The notes: generated by a model from the sequence alone, not told the origin. Positions 27,106-37,248 are shown, numbered from the stretch's first letter. The stretch is DNA of 48,006 nt from a bacterium OL-1 (GCA_000752675.2 LM994625.1:489-48494); one strand, 5' to 3'. Numbers and translations: made by a program.

Positions 27106-28569
27106 CTACTCCACCGAGTCCGGCTCGACGGCGTTGGCTGGGTCTCCCTCGTCGTGCGCCAAAGCCTTCGCATCCTGGCCGGAGGCGTCCTCCCCCGCCC
27201 GCGCCTGCGCGGCCTCCTCAAACGCCGCCTTCATGGTCTTGTTGCCCCGGGTGAGGCGCCTGATGGTGAGGTCCTCCGCCTTGTCGTTGGCAAGCCGCAG
27301 CTGGTTCTCGGACTTGGTGAGGCTCTCCTTCACCTTCTGCAGCGACGCAATGGAGCGGTCTATCTGCTCTATTGCCTCCGAGAAGCGCTTGGAGGCCTGC
27401 TCGTAGTTGCGTCCAAAGCCCTGCTTGAACTTCTCGAGCTTCTCCTCAAAGCTGGTTACATCGAGGTTCTGCTGACGTACCTCGGCAAGCTCGCGCCGAG
27501 CCGAGACCGCGTTCAGGCCGGCGTTTCTCAGGAGGCTGATGATTGGCAGGAAGAACTGCGGGCGCACCACGTACATCTTGGGGTAGCGATACGAGACGTC
27601 CACGATGCCCGCGTTGTAGAGCTCGCTCTCGGGCTCAAGCGTAGAGACGAGAACGGCGTATTCGCAGTGCTTGTTGCGGCGGTCTCGGTCGAGCTTGGCG
27701 AAGTGGTCCTCGTTGCGCTTGCGGTTGACGGAGTTGTCGTCCTCGTTCTTCATGTCGAACATGATCGAGACGATCTCTGTGCCAGACTCGTCGCACTCCC
27801 TAAAGACGTAGTCTCCCTTGCTGCCATCGACCACGTCGTTGTCCTTGTGGAACTCCGCGCGCGGAAACGCCATCATGCGCACCTTGTTGAACTCGGACTC
27901 GCAGTGCTGCTCCAGGGTCTCGCCGATGAGCTTGACCGAGAGGCGCGAGCGCTGGTTCTTGATGCGCTCTATCTCGTCATCGCGGTCGCGAATCTCCTGG
28001 TCCTTGTACTTCTCCTGCTCGACCAGACGCTGGTTGAGAACGGCAATCTCCTGGTCCTTCTTGGCCGAGACCTCCTGCACCTGCGACTGCAGCTCGACCA
28101 GGCGGCGGTCGCGCTCGGCGGTGGCGCGCGTCACGGCAAGCTCACGAGCGCCCTTTGCCTGCTCTTCCTGCGCCCGCAACTGCTCGGTGAGGCGCGCGAT
28201 GCTGGCGTCTCTCTGGGCAAGCTGCTCCGCAGACTCCTGCTGTGCGGCCGCAAGTTTCTGCGCTGCCACGTCCTGCGCCTGTGCAAGGCGCTCCTGCGCG
28301 CTCTTCTCGGCAGTTGCCTGCTGTACCTTGGCCTCGGCCTGCGCTTGCTCGAGCTGCGAGGAGAGCTTGGCAACCTCCGCACGCAGGGCCTCCTCGGCCT
28401 TTGCGCGCGCCGCTTCCACAGCGGCAGCCTCGCGCTGCTCCATGAGGGCGCGCTGCTCGTCCAGCTGGCGCTTGAACTCGGCGTCACGCACCTGCTGCAG
28501 AATCTGCGCGTAGCCCGCCTCGTCCACCTGGAAGACCTTCCCGCAGTTGGGACACTTTATCTCGGCCAT
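27106..28569 (-). CDS. DUF2130 protein with N-terminal CPNC motif and long coiled coil
   Basis: The protein has 487 residues. The N-terminus MAEIKCPNCGKVFQVDEAGY has one CxxC knuckle. Residues about 25-240 are an Ala/Gln/Glu/Lys-rich coiled coil. The conserved DUF2130 core follows (IGETLEQHCESEFNKVRMMAFPRAEF, GDYVFRE, IMFDMKNE, HCEYAVLVSTLEPES). The acidic and aromatic residues of the core recall nuclease-like folds, but no function is established. AAGGAGGTCCC precedes the ATG. It is not linked to a defined operon. Confidence 0.85.
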   Translation of the reverse strand: MAEIKCPNCGKVFQVDEAGYAQILQQVRDAEFKRQLDEQRALMEQREAAAVEAARAKAEEALRAEVAKLSSQLEQAQAEAKVQQATAEKSAQERLAQAQDVAAQKLAAAQQESAEQLAQRDASIARLTEQLRAQEEQAKGARELAVTRATAERDRRLVELQSQVQEVSAKKDQEIAVLNQRLVEQEKYKDQEIRDRDDEIERIKNQRSRLSVKLIGETLEQHCESEFNKVRMMAFPRAEFHKDNDVVDGSKGDYVFRECDESGTEIVSIMFDMKNEDDNSVNRKRNEDHFAKLDRDRRNKHCEYAVLVSTLEPESELYNAGIVDVSYRYPKMYVVRPQFFLPIISLLRNAGLNAVSARRELAEVRQQNLDVTSFEEKLEKFKQGFGRNYEQASKRFSEAIEQIDRSIASLQKVKESLTKSENQLRLANDKAEDLTIRRLTRGNKTMKAAFEEAAQARAGEDASGQDAKALAHDEGDPANAVEPDSVE

Positions 28570-28660
28570 GGGACCTCCTTTGGCGATGTTCCTGCATAAA
28601 GGGTACACGGCCCGCGCGACATTATTTAGCGAGACAGAGAAGCATGGCAGGATCCGCAGC

Positions 28661-28921
28661 TTGTTACCGGCGCGTTCTCCTTTGCGCGCACCAACTGGCC
28701 AGATGCACGCACCGCTCAACGGCCCGGTAAAAACGAGCGGAAGGGGTTTGTTCCTTGTTACCGGCGCGTGGCAAGCTTCTCTCGCCAACTGGCCAGATAC
28801 ACGCACCGCTCAACGTGCCGGTAACAACGGGGGCAACTGGCCACCACTTATTACCGGCCCGTAGACAGGCGGGGAAGTTTCCGCAGGACCCAAGGATTTC
28901 TCCCTACGGCCCGGTAACAAC
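28661..28921 (+). repeat. family C: three 74-nt inverted-repeat elements in tandem
   Basis: Copies span 28661-28734, 28755-28828 and 28848-28921, each 74 nt, with starts 94 and 93 bp apart. Each begins TT(G/A)TTACCGG and ends CCGGTAA(A/C)AAC. Copies 1 and 2 share an internal CAACTGGCCAGAT at position 32; copy 3 has TTTCCGCAGGACC at position 31 instead. The spacer between copies 2 and 3 holds one more CAACTGGCC. They fill the 28570-29040 gap, which contains no gene. The long repeats and lack of uniform spacers rule out CRISPR. Confidence 0.85.
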
Positions 28922-29040
28922 ACTTGCGACAGCAGCCTCAAGGAACTCCGTACGACCGCACAAAGCGAGACAAAGAAACGCGGCGGGAGCCAAGAGGCCC
29001 TCGCCGCGTGCGGTGTGGCGGTGCTTGTGCAGATGCTGGC

Positions 29041-30693
29041 CTAGGCAGCCCAGCCCTCAGCCGAGAGCGTGGTTGCCTCGGCACCGGTCGAGTAGCTCGC
29101 GCCGCTGCCGGTGGTGTAGGAGCCGGTGGAGTTCTGGCGCTGCTGCATGCGCTCCTCGATCCACTGCTCAAGCTCGTCCTGCGTGGTGCCGTTGCCGTTG
29201 CTGTTGTCGTTCAGGCCGGTGCCGTCGCCATTCAGGCCAATGCCGTTCCCGGTGGTGCTGTTAGAGGAGGAGTTCTCCTGCTCGCGCTGAGCCTGGAGAG
29301 CCTCGTCGGAGCCAAGCGTCACCGTGAGATCCTTGGTATCGTTGCCACGCACGACGGTCACGGTGACGGTGTCGCCAATGTCATGCGAGCGCACCGCAAG
29401 GACCATGCCGTCGGCGGAGGTGATCGCCTCGCCGTCCATGGCAACGATGATGTCGCCCTTCTGGATGCCGGCCTGGTCGGCAGGGCCACCAGAGACGACC
29501 TCGGCAACGTAGGCGCCCTGGTTCACGGAGAGTCCGTTGGAGCGGGCGTTCTGGGCGTTCACGGTCTGCATCGAGAGGCCGATGTAGGCATGCGTGACCT
29601 CCTCGCCGCTAATGATCTTGTCGGCAATCTTGATGGCGTAGTTGCCGGGGATGGCAAAGCCGATGCCCGCGAAGGACTCAGTCGAGGACGAGTAGAGCGT
29701 GGAGATGCCCACGAGCCGGCCCTCATCGTTCACGAGCGCGCCACCGGAGTTGCCGGGGTTGATAGCAGCGTCAACCTGGATGAGGTTGGTGTAGATGGTG
29801 TCGCCCGAGCTGGACTGCAGGAGCTCGTTGCGGTACAGCGCAGAGACGATGCCCTCGGAGACGGACTGGTCGAGGCCAAACGGGCTGCCAATGGTCATGA
29901 CCCAGGAGCCAACGTTGAGCTGGGAGGAGTCGCCCAGCTCGATGGGGGTCACGGAGTCACCGTTGAGGTCGGCCTTGATGACCGCGAGGTCGGAGGAGGA
30001 ATCGGAGCCAACCACGCTGGCCTCGTAGCTCTTGCCGCTGATGGTCACGCTGACGGAGGTGGCACCGTCAATCACGTGGTAGTTCGTGAGGATGTCGCCG
30101 TCCGTGTCGAGAATGACGCCGGAGCCAAGACCCTCACCGCTGTCGGTAGTGACATTCACCGAGACCACGGAGGGCATGGCCTTTGCGGCTACGGCCTCGG
30201 CCGTCGACGCGTCGGTATCGCTCGACGTGATGTTGATGGTGCCGTTGCTCGAGCTGGAGCTACCCGAGGAGGAACTGGAGCCCGCAGTTGTGGAGGGCTT
30301 GCCAAAGAAGCCCGTGAGGCTCAGCACGAGCACCACGACGAGCGCTGCCACAACTCCAGAGATCGCACCTGCAACAATGGGCTTGCTCACGCCGGCCTTC
30401 TTGTCCTTGCTCGGCTTATCTCCGCCGTTGCCCGAGCCGCCGTTGCCGCCCGCTGCGGGCTGCACGGGCTGGGGCTGCTGCGTAGTCTGCCCCGGCTGCG
30501 AGCCGGCCTGCTGCTGGTTAGCGTTGACGTAGCCGGCGCTTGGCGAGTACGCCGCACCCTTGCCACCATAGTTTGCGTAGTCGTAGCTCTGCGTGGGCTG
30601 AGCCTGTGTGGGCTCGGCGCCCTGGGTCTGCTGAGGGGTCGAGCCGGCGCCGGTCATGCCCTCACCAGGTTCGCCCGTGGAATAGTCTGCCAT
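29041..30693 (-). CDS. HtrA/DegP-like membrane-anchored serine protease
   Basis: This 550-residue envelope protease has a Gln/Gly/Pro-rich cytoplasmic N-terminus (about 1-105), one membrane helix (VAGAISGVVAALVVVLVLSL), a Ser-rich linker, then a trypsin-like domain with His in LTNYHVIDG, Asp in SDLAVIKAD and Ser in NPGNSGGAL. A single PDZ domain follows (AYIGLSM to VVRGND). The C-terminal tail of Asn, Ser, Gly and Thr is longer than usual. Such proteases degrade or process misfolded exported proteins. ATG at 30693 is preceded by GAAGGGTGGGA at slightly long spacing. Confidence 0.93.
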   Translation of the reverse strand: MADYSTGEPGEGMTGAGSTPQQTQGAEPTQAQPTQSYDYANYGGKGAAYSPSAGYVNANQQQAGSQPGQTTQQPQPVQPAAGGNGGSGNGGDKPSKDKKAGVSKPIVAGAISGVVAALVVVLVLSLTGFFGKPSTTAGSSSSSGSSSSSNGTINITSSDTDASTAEAVAAKAMPSVVSVNVTTDSGEGLGSGVILDTDGDILTNYHVIDGATSVSVTISGKSYEASVVGSDSSSDLAVIKADLNGDSVTPIELGDSSQLNVGSWVMTIGSPFGLDQSVSEGIVSALYRNELLQSSSGDTIYTNLIQVDAAINPGNSGGALVNDEGRLVGISTLYSSSTESFAGIGFAIPGNYAIKIADKIISGEEVTHAYIGLSMQTVNAQNARSNGLSVNQGAYVAEVVSGGPADQAGIQKGDIIVAMDGEAITSADGMVLAVRSHDIGDTVTVTVVRGNDTKDLTVTLGSDEALQAQREQENSSSNSTTGNGIGLNGDGTGLNDNSNGNGTTQDELEQWIEERMQQRQNSTGSYTTGSGASYSTGAEATTLSAEGWAA

Positions 30694-30890
30694 GGAAACG
30701 TCCCACCCTTCTTCTGTGGCGGCCCACCGGGCCGTCCTGCTTACGTCTGTGAATGTACCCCGATACGACAAGGGTGCCGCTCGGGGCGCGGCATCGCCAC
30801 GCCTGCGCAACAAGTCTTTTGTGTTCCTGAAAGCCCCTCCTGGCAAGGAACTTTGTCCCTCTCTGCCTTCTTGTGGCATCCGCTCTTGCA

Positions 30891-30969
30891 TTCTTTAGCG
30901 GTATTTGAGAACGGCAATTCTAGCGACTTGCGGAAATGGCGAGTCCGGTTCTCAAATACCGCTAAAGAA
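30891..30969 (-). repeat. family B inverted-repeat element, copy B2
   Basis: TTCTTTAGCGGTATTTGAGAAC at the left is matched by its complement at the right, a long arm with no mismatch. Read on the minus strand the core TTTCCGCAAGTC is at the same position as in B1. The element lies upstream of htrA. Confidence 0.88.
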
Positions 30970-31103
30970 CGGCTGGGGGTAAGTGGGGTGAGCAATCCGG
31001 CTCTCCTCGCAGCGTCATCTCAAGGTGTCGGGTCCCGCCAGCTGGCAGGTCTTCTCGGCAAATTGCGAGGTTCCCCCATCAAACAGTAGGTCCGCTCGGC
31101 AAT

Positions 31104-31179
31104 TTATTGCACGAAATTACTTTATGAACAGAGTGTCAACTGGTTAAATGCAATTCTAACTAGAAAAATCGCGCAATAA
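31104..31179 (+). repeat. family A inverted-repeat element, copy A3
   Basis: This 76-nt element has ends TTATTGCACG and CGCGCAATAA, with CAACTGG at positions 34-40. It follows B2 by 134 bases. Together they repeat, in the same relative order and orientation, the A2-B1 pair at 11.6-11.8 kb. The 30694-31243 gap has no gene. Confidence 0.85.
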
Positions 31180-31243
31180 CTTGAGACGAGACAAGCTACT
31201 GCTCGGCGAGTCGCGGGCTCGCCGAGGGACGCGGGCTCGCACC

Positions 31244-31270
31244 AAAAAGGGGCCGCCCTTTGGCAGCCCC
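31244..31270 (-). terminator. terminator of the response-regulator gene
   Basis: GGGGCTGCC pairs with GGCGGCCCC (one mismatch) around a short loop and is followed on the minus strand by five T. Confidence 0.85.
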
Positions 31271-31302
31271 TGGCAACTCAATCTATCCCCAGGCAACCAA
31301 GC

Positions 31303-31977
31303 CTACACGCGGAAGAGGTACCCCACGCCGCGGATGGTCACGATGTGCGCCGCAACCTGCGGGCCAACCTTGGAGCGCACGCGACGAATGTGCACGTCGA
31401 CGGTTCGCGTGCCGCCACAGTACTCGAAGCCCCACACGCGGTGCAGCAGCGTCTCGCGCGAGTACGCGCGCGAAGGGTGCGTGGCCAGAAACGACAGGAG
31501 CGAGTACTCCATGAGCGTAAGGTCAACGGGCTTCTCGTCAATGTAGACCTGGTAGGTGGCCAGGTTGATGGTCATGTTGTCCACGGTCACGATGTCCGCG
31601 GGAGCGCTCTCCTCGCCCGGCCACAGAAGAAGCGAGCAGCGAACCTCAAGCTCGTCGACGCCGGCCGTGGAGAGGATGAAGTCATTCTTGCCCTGCGTGG
31701 GCATGCGCATGGTAGAGAGCTTGTCCGGGTCCTGCACCAGCAGCATGGGGATAAAGCCGTTCTCGGCAACAAAGGAATCCACGGCGTTGAGGGTGTCCTG
31801 GGACATACCGTCCGCGTCGAGAATGACGAGGTCAAACTCGTGCCCAGAAGAAACTGCCTGCGAGAAGGTCTCCTCGTTTGCAAGGGCAATGGAGACGTCG
31901 ATGGCGTGGGAAAGCTCGCGCATGCGGTCGTGCAGGCGCGTGGTACCAGATATGAGCAGGATGTTCTTGTGATGCAC
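31303..31977 (-). CDS. orphan OmpR-family regulator with degenerate receiver domain
   Basis: The protein has 224 residues. The C-terminal ~95 form an OmpR/PhoB winged helix (VDLTLMEYSLLSFLATHPSRAYSRETLLHRVWGF, then RTVDVHIRRVRSKVG and TIRGVGYLFRV). The N-terminal receiver keeps a candidate phospho-Asp (LVILDADG) but has ILLISG where the acidic pair normally follows the first strand, and lacks the usual Lys near its end (FILSTAGVDE). This fits an atypical receiver working without classical phosphorylation. The start is taken as GTG 31977, preceded by AGGGGG; a longer frame to 32043 has no better site. No histidine kinase is adjacent. Confidence 0.88.
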   Translation of the reverse strand: MHHKNILLISGTTRLHDRMRELSHAIDVSIALANEETFSQAVSSGHEFDLVILDADGMSQDTLNAVDSFVAENGFIPMLLVQDPDKLSTMRMPTQGKNDFILSTAGVDELEVRCSLLLWPGEESAPADIVTVDNMTINLATYQVYIDEKPVDLTLMEYSLLSFLATHPSRAYSRETLLHRVWGFEYCGGTRTVDVHIRRVRSKVGPQVAAHIVTIRGVGYLFRV

Positions 31978-32098
31978 TCTAGCCCCCTGCCGGTTGGTCA
32001 AAGCTATTGCAGCTTGTTCATAGTCCAGAAAACAGAGTAGCACAGCCGCGCACGTGGCTAGCGAGCCTCAACAAAATCCAAACGAGACGCAGCTAGAA

Positions 32099-32137
32099 GG
32101 GGGCGCCGCACACGGCTGCAGCCGATGCGACGCCCCC
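32099..32137 (-). terminator. terminator of the amino-acid ABC operon
   Basis: GGGGGCGTC and GGCGCCCCC arms enclose an inner CGGCTGCAGCCG palindrome and are followed on the minus strand by TTCT. It lies ~100 bases past the ATPase stop. The remaining spacer to the next gene shows nothing else. Confidence 0.65.
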
Positions 32138-32239
32138 AACCCACAAACTGTGCACATATCTTTGGGACAGTTTAAGGCAAACATCGTCCCTAAAACATCA
32201 ATATTAGCAGGCCACGACAGCCGCGGTGCGAGCCCTCCG

Positions 32240-33095
<856 letters not shown>

Positions 33096-33106
<11 letters not shown>

Positions 33107-34577
33107 CTGCGACACCTCCAAGGTCGACAGTGGGATGCGAGACAAACGGCGCGGAGAGGGCCGCAAAGACGTCAGTGGCAGGCTTGGTGGCCTCGGCGTG
33201 GGAGACCTCGGCAGAGGCGGTAAGCTCATCCTCGGCCTTAGAGGCCTGCTGAGATGCGCCGGCCACGGCACGGCGCTTGGGTCTGGGGCCGCCACCGCGC
33301 TCGGAGCGGGCGATGTTGTTCTCGATGATGCCAACAATCTTGATGAGCGGCAGCGTCACGATGAGGTAGTAGATGGCGGCAGCCATGTACGGCGTGATGT
33401 TGCCCGAGGTGGTGGTAAGGTTCTTCGAGAACATCATGAGCTCCATGACGCCCACCGAGGAGAGCAGCGACGTGTCCTTGTAGGACGTGATGAAGTCGCT
33501 GGTAACCGTGGGAATGACGCGGCGCACGGTCTGCGGCAGGATGATGGATGTCATGGTCTGGAAGCCGTTCATGCCCAGGGAGGCCGCTGCCTCGTACTGG
33601 CCCTGCGGGATAGACTGGATGCCCGCGCGGAAGATCTCGGCCAGGTACGCCGAGGAGTTCACGGCCATCACGATTACGCCCAGGACGTTGTTGTCAATGT
33701 TGATGCCAACCATGGGCAGGCCAAAGAACATGATGTAGATCTGTAGGAAGAGCGGCGTGCCGCGCAAAATGTTGATGTAGCAGATGGCGATGGCGCGCAG
33801 CACCTTGTGGCGGCTGGTCTTGAGCATGGCAAAGGCCAGGCCAAGCACGATTGCAAACGGGTAGCAGGCAAGAACGATACCCAGGCAGACGAGCCAGCCG
33901 GGGAAGAGCGAGGCAAACGACGTCAGGAGCAGTTGGGGCTTAAGAAACATGCCGAGAAACGGCACCGAGTTCCAAGCGGCAACCCATTCCTGCGAGTCGA
34001 GCCAGCCCACGGCCGCCTGGAGCGGCGTGTTGGCAATCACCGTGATGGCGGCGGAATCGTCGAGCGCGTGCGACTGGCCGTCTGCGGTGGTGTAGCTGCC
34101 CGAGACCACGTAGTCACCGCCGTCGGCGGGGAACTGCATGTTCGTAATCTCAAGGCGCACGAGCGAGCCCGCGGGAATGCTCTCAGAGAACTGCACGTCC
34201 ACCGAGTTGCCCGACGAGGTGGCGGTACCGTCGATGCTCGTGCGGTTGAGGCCGTCGAGCACGGTGATGCGGGTGCTCGCGTGGTCGAAGGTCGCGCCCT
34301 CGGGGAGGCTCAGCGTAATCGAGGAGACCTCCTCGTCGTCGCCGACCGTTCCCTCCCAGGTAAGGCGCGTGTCCATGGCGCCAATGACGCCAGAGCCGCC
34401 ATCCTCGTTGGGACGCGCCGTGGCCTTGTTGGTGGTCATGGCAAGCGCGCTCACGGGGAGAAGCGCCAGGGTGGCGACAAGGACAAGCGCAGCCGAAAAC
34501 ACAAGGGCGAGCGCGGGCACGCGCCGCGTGTGGTGGCTCTCCCCTCTCGTCATGGCGTTCTCATGCATGTGTGACAA
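33096..34577 (-). CDS. amino-acid ABC permease with extra N-terminal extracytoplasmic domain
   Basis: This 493-residue protein has a signal-anchor (about residues 20-46), then ~140 residues of Thr/Ser/Asp-rich beta-type sequence ([36 protein letters not shown]), then a HisM/GlnP-type permease core with about five helices and the EAA loop [21 protein letters not shown] ~60-residue charged cytoplasmic tail ends it. The folded outer domain ahead of the permease core is unusual; it is not itself a recognisable binding protein. A TTG start at 34577 is favoured by AGGAGC at good spacing; ATG at 34568 or 34553 is possible. Confidence 0.88.
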
Positions 34578-34599
34578 GGTAATTGCTCCTGACTGGAAA

Positions 34600-34619
34600 G
34601 CGGGGCCGTGTGGCCCCGC
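34600..34619 (-). terminator. intercistronic hairpin between binding protein and permease
   Basis: A perfect 8-bp GCGGGGCC stem with a 4-nt loop is followed on the minus strand by TTTCC. The weak T-run suggests partial termination or 3' protection, giving more binding protein than permease. Confidence 0.6.
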
Positions 34620-34646
34620 CGTCGTTTCCGTGCCTGATAGTGCCTG

Positions 34647-35504
34647 CTAGATGGTCGAGCCGAACCACTTGGTCTCGATGGAGTCCATCGTGCCGTCGCT
34701 CTTCATGTCCTCGAGCGCCTTGTTGACGGCCTTCGTGAGGTTGGGGTTGTCCTTCGAGATCGCGATGCCGTACTGCTCGCCCGTGGCGATCTCCTCGATG
34801 ATGTCCAGGTCGGAGAAGGAGTTGGTGAGCATGTACTTGGCCACGGGGAGGTCGACGACCATGGCGTTGTAACTACCGGTCGAAACTCCAGTAAGAGCAG
34901 GTGTCACGTCGTCGGTGGGCACGCACGTGGCGTTGGGGAGGTTCTCGGTGATCCAGTCGTTACCGGTGGTACCACTCTGACAGACAACCTTCTTGGAGGC
35001 GTCGTTCAGGGTTTCCTCGGTCTCGGTGGAGCCCTTCAGGGCAACGATGGCCTGGTTGGAGTCGAGGTAGGGCTCGGAGAAGTCAACGGACTCCTCGCGC
35101 GTGTCCGTGATCGTGATGGCAGCGATGGAGACGTCGGCCTTGCCACCCTGCTTGATGAGGGGCACCAGAGTGTCGAACTTCTGGTTGGGCAGGTACTCGC
35201 ACTGAAGGCCCAACTTGTCCGCAATGGCGTTGATGACGTCGACGTCGAAGCCCTCGGGGTCGCCGGTCTGGTCGTTCATGTACTCGAACGGGGCAAAGCC
35301 CAGCTCAGCAGCAACGGTCAGGGTGCCGTCCTTCACGAGCGTGTAGGAGTCGTCGCTCGAGGATGCGCTGCTCGAGGACGAGTCCGTGCTGGTAGACGTG
35401 CTGGAGCTGCTCGTGGAGCTGCCACCGCAACCCGCGAGCACCGCGCTGCCCGCAAGGGCGCCCGCGGCGAGGATGAACTGACGCCTGCTCATGGAATTCT
35501 TCAT
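34647..35504 (-). CDS. amino-acid ABC substrate-binding lipoprotein 1
   Basis: The protein has 285 residues. The leader SRRQFILAAGALAGSAVLAGC combines a twin-arginine motif with a lipobox, so it is likely exported folded and anchored by lipid on Cys. A Ser/Thr linker follows, then a family-3 solute-binding domain (LTVAAELGFAPFEYMND, DVDVINAIADKLGL, ITDTREESVDFSEPYLDSNQ). AAGGGAACACC precedes the ATG. It lies 69 bases before the permease. It is clearly homologous to lipoprotein 2 just upstream. Confidence 0.93.
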   Translation of the reverse strand: MKNSMSRRQFILAAGALAGSAVLAGCGGSSTSSSSTSTSTDSSSSSASSSDDSYTLVKDGTLTVAAELGFAPFEYMNDQTGDPEGFDVDVINAIADKLGLQCEYLPNQKFDTLVPLIKQGGKADVSIAAITITDTREESVDFSEPYLDSNQAIVALKGSTETEETLNDASKKVVCQSGTTGNDWITENLPNATCVPTDDVTPALTGVSTGSYNAMVVDLPVAKYMLTNSFSDLDIIEEIATGEQYGIAISKDNPNLTKAVNKALEDMKSDGTMDSIETKWFGSTI

Positions 35505-35598
35505 GGTGTTCCCTTCTTCCTTCCCCTCCCGTCCGATGACGGGCAGTGCTTGTCCCCCATTGTTACCGCACTACGTTACAGGCGGTGGACACGGACCG

Positions 35599-36450
35599 TT
35601 ACAGGTCTGAGCCAAACCACTTGGTCTTGAGGTCCTTCAGCGTGCCATCCTCGTCGAGCTGGGCCAGCGCGTCGTTGATCGCGCTCGTGAGCGCGGGGTT
35701 GTCCTTAGAGACAACGATGCCGTACTGCTCGCCCGTGGGGATCTCGATGGAGACCTGGCAGTCTGTGAAGGAGTTGTTCACGAGGTACTGGACCACGGGG
35801 AGGTCGGCCACGGCAGCGTCATAGCGGCCGGACTGGACGCCCGTGAGTGCCACGACCGGGTCGTCGAGCGAGACCAGGGTGGCGTTGGGGAGGTTCTCCT
35901 CGACCCAGGACTCGCCGGTAGTTCCGGCCTGCACGGCCACCTTGACATCTGTGGAGTTGAGGTCATCCTGCGTTGTCTTGGTGGCAGTCTTTGCGGTCAC
36001 GAGGCCTTGGTTGGAGTCCAGGTAGGGGTCGGTGAAGTCGATCTCCTGCTTGCGCTCGTCGGTAATCGTGAAGTTGGAGACGCCCACGTCGGCGGTGCCG
36101 CCCTGCTTGATGGTGGGGATGATGGTGTCGAACTTCACGGGCGCAAGGTACACCGAGGTAAGGCCGAGCTTCTCGCCGATGGCCTGCATGAGCTCGACTT
36201 CGAAGCCCGCGGGCTCGTTGGTCGAGGTGTCGGTGTAGTCAAGCGGCGGGTTGGCGAGGTCGGAGGCAATGGTGAGCTGTCCATCCTTCACCAGGGTGTA
36301 GGTGTCCTGCGAGGCTGAGGTTGTTGATGCGCTGGTAGAGGTGCCCGTTGAGGACGACGCGGAGCCACATCCGGCGAGTGCCGCCGTGCCCATGGCTGCC
36401 ATTGCGCACGCGAGAAAGTCGCGGCGCGTGAGTGACGCGAGCTGCTTCAT
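35599..36450 (-). CDS. amino-acid ABC substrate-binding lipoprotein 2
   Basis: This 283-residue protein has the same layout as its neighbour: TRRDF Tat-type leader, lipobox LAGC, Ser/Thr linker and family-3 binding domain (LTIASDLANPPLDYTD, FEVELMQAIGEKLGL, ITDERKQEIDFTDPYLDSNQ). The ligand-binding segment differs (LANPPLDYTD against LGFAPFEYMND), so the two probably bind different amino acids and feed one permease. ATG at 36450 follows AGAAGAG; the frame could extend to 36483. It is first in the operon. Confidence 0.92.
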   Translation of the reverse strand: MKQLASLTRRDFLACAMAAMGTAALAGCGSASSSTGTSTSASTTSASQDTYTLVKDGQLTIASDLANPPLDYTDTSTNEPAGFEVELMQAIGEKLGLTSVYLAPVKFDTIIPTIKQGGTADVGVSNFTITDERKQEIDFTDPYLDSNQGLVTAKTATKTTQDDLNSTDVKVAVQAGTTGESWVEENLPNATLVSLDDPVVALTGVQSGRYDAAVADLPVVQYLVNNSFTDCQVSIEIPTGEQYGIVVSKDNPALTSAINDALAQLDEDGTLKDLKTKWFGSDL

Positions 36451-36483
36451 GAGATGCTCTTCTCTCTGACGTGAGGGGAACAT

Positions 36484-37173
36484 TACGGCCTTGATACCAC
36501 CCCTCCGTTGGTCAAGTAGTTTGGCTCAACGGCTCCGCGAACGGCGGCGCAGCGCGGTTTCTTAACAAGATTGACAAAGAGTGAGCTGCTGTTTTTCGAC
36601 AATTAATGCATTATTGTCTATTGTTATGCCAATTTATGGAATATTCTGACCAATATCTGTATGGGTCATTGAATTCCTATGCAACAAAGCGCATAAGGTG
36701 GAGTCTTTGGGCTGGCGTGTGGGGCGGCAGGAGCTACGAAGCTCCACTGAGCCCGCGTGGTCGAGTTGGCAGACATTGACGATTGGGGTACGGTTTTTCG
36801 AGATACCCCCGAGTATCGAGTAGTTCGAGTATTGATAAACCGCAGGTCAGCGAATTGCTATATTCGCACGGTCACATGAGGGTTTCAACCAAAACTGCTG
36901 CCAACCGGAAGTGCTGAGACGAGCCGAGACGCCGCACCCCTCTCACTTATCAAACAACGCCGCTGTCGGCCACCGTCTTCCAGCTTGCGCCGCATGCCCG
37001 CAGAGTTTAGCTCTATTTCTTAAACGACTTCGATGTTTGCCCAGTTGCCACGAATCCGTTCTAAGAAAGGGAGCTGATTTCCGATCGAAGGTGATTGGAA
37101 AATCCAAGAGCTGGCGCATCTCGCACCGCCAGCACTGTCGCTCAACCCACGCAATCAGCCCCATCCTTCGAAT
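36484..37173. other. gene-free AT-rich region
   Basis: I see no gene. The part 36560-36690 is much more AT-rich than the rest of the window and holds a near-palindrome (GACAATTAATGCATTATTGTC with one base out of register, 36598-36618). CTTGATACCA and TTGGTCAAG (36492-36513) form an inverted repeat just upstream of the lipoprotein gene and may be an operator. CGAG-TA repeats lie at 36799-36836. Confidence 0.5.
36751..36775 (+). other. tRNA-Leu-like 5' fragment
   Basis: GCCCGCGTGGTCGAGTTGGC followed by AGACA resembles the first 25 bases of a bacterial leucine tRNA (acceptor strand, TGG, D-arm with GTTGG and AGAC). No anticodon arm, T-arm or 3' acceptor strand follows in register. It may be a remnant of a broken tRNA gene or integration site, or chance. 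Confidence 0.25.
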
Positions 37174-37248
37174 TTATTGCACGTTATTTCTCGCGGAAGC
37201 GGCATATGGCCAGTTGAGCAATGAATTCTCGGGAATAACGCGCAATAA
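37174..37248 (-). repeat. family A inverted-repeat element, copy A4
   Basis: This 75-nt element has ends TTATTGCACG and CGCGCAATAA. Read on the minus strand CAACTGG is at positions 33-39, followed by CCATATGC. It stands alone, without a family B partner. Confidence 0.85.

Noticed and set aside
28661-28921. CRISPR array
   Set aside because: Units are 74-nt imperfect palindromes with changing interiors and ~20-nt linkers; no identical short repeats, no regular spacers and no cas genes.
28661-28921. Integron attC sites
   Set aside because: Tandem palindromic sites of this length recall attC, but the ends do not fit RYYYAAC/GTTRRRY, no cassettes lie between them, and no integrase is present.
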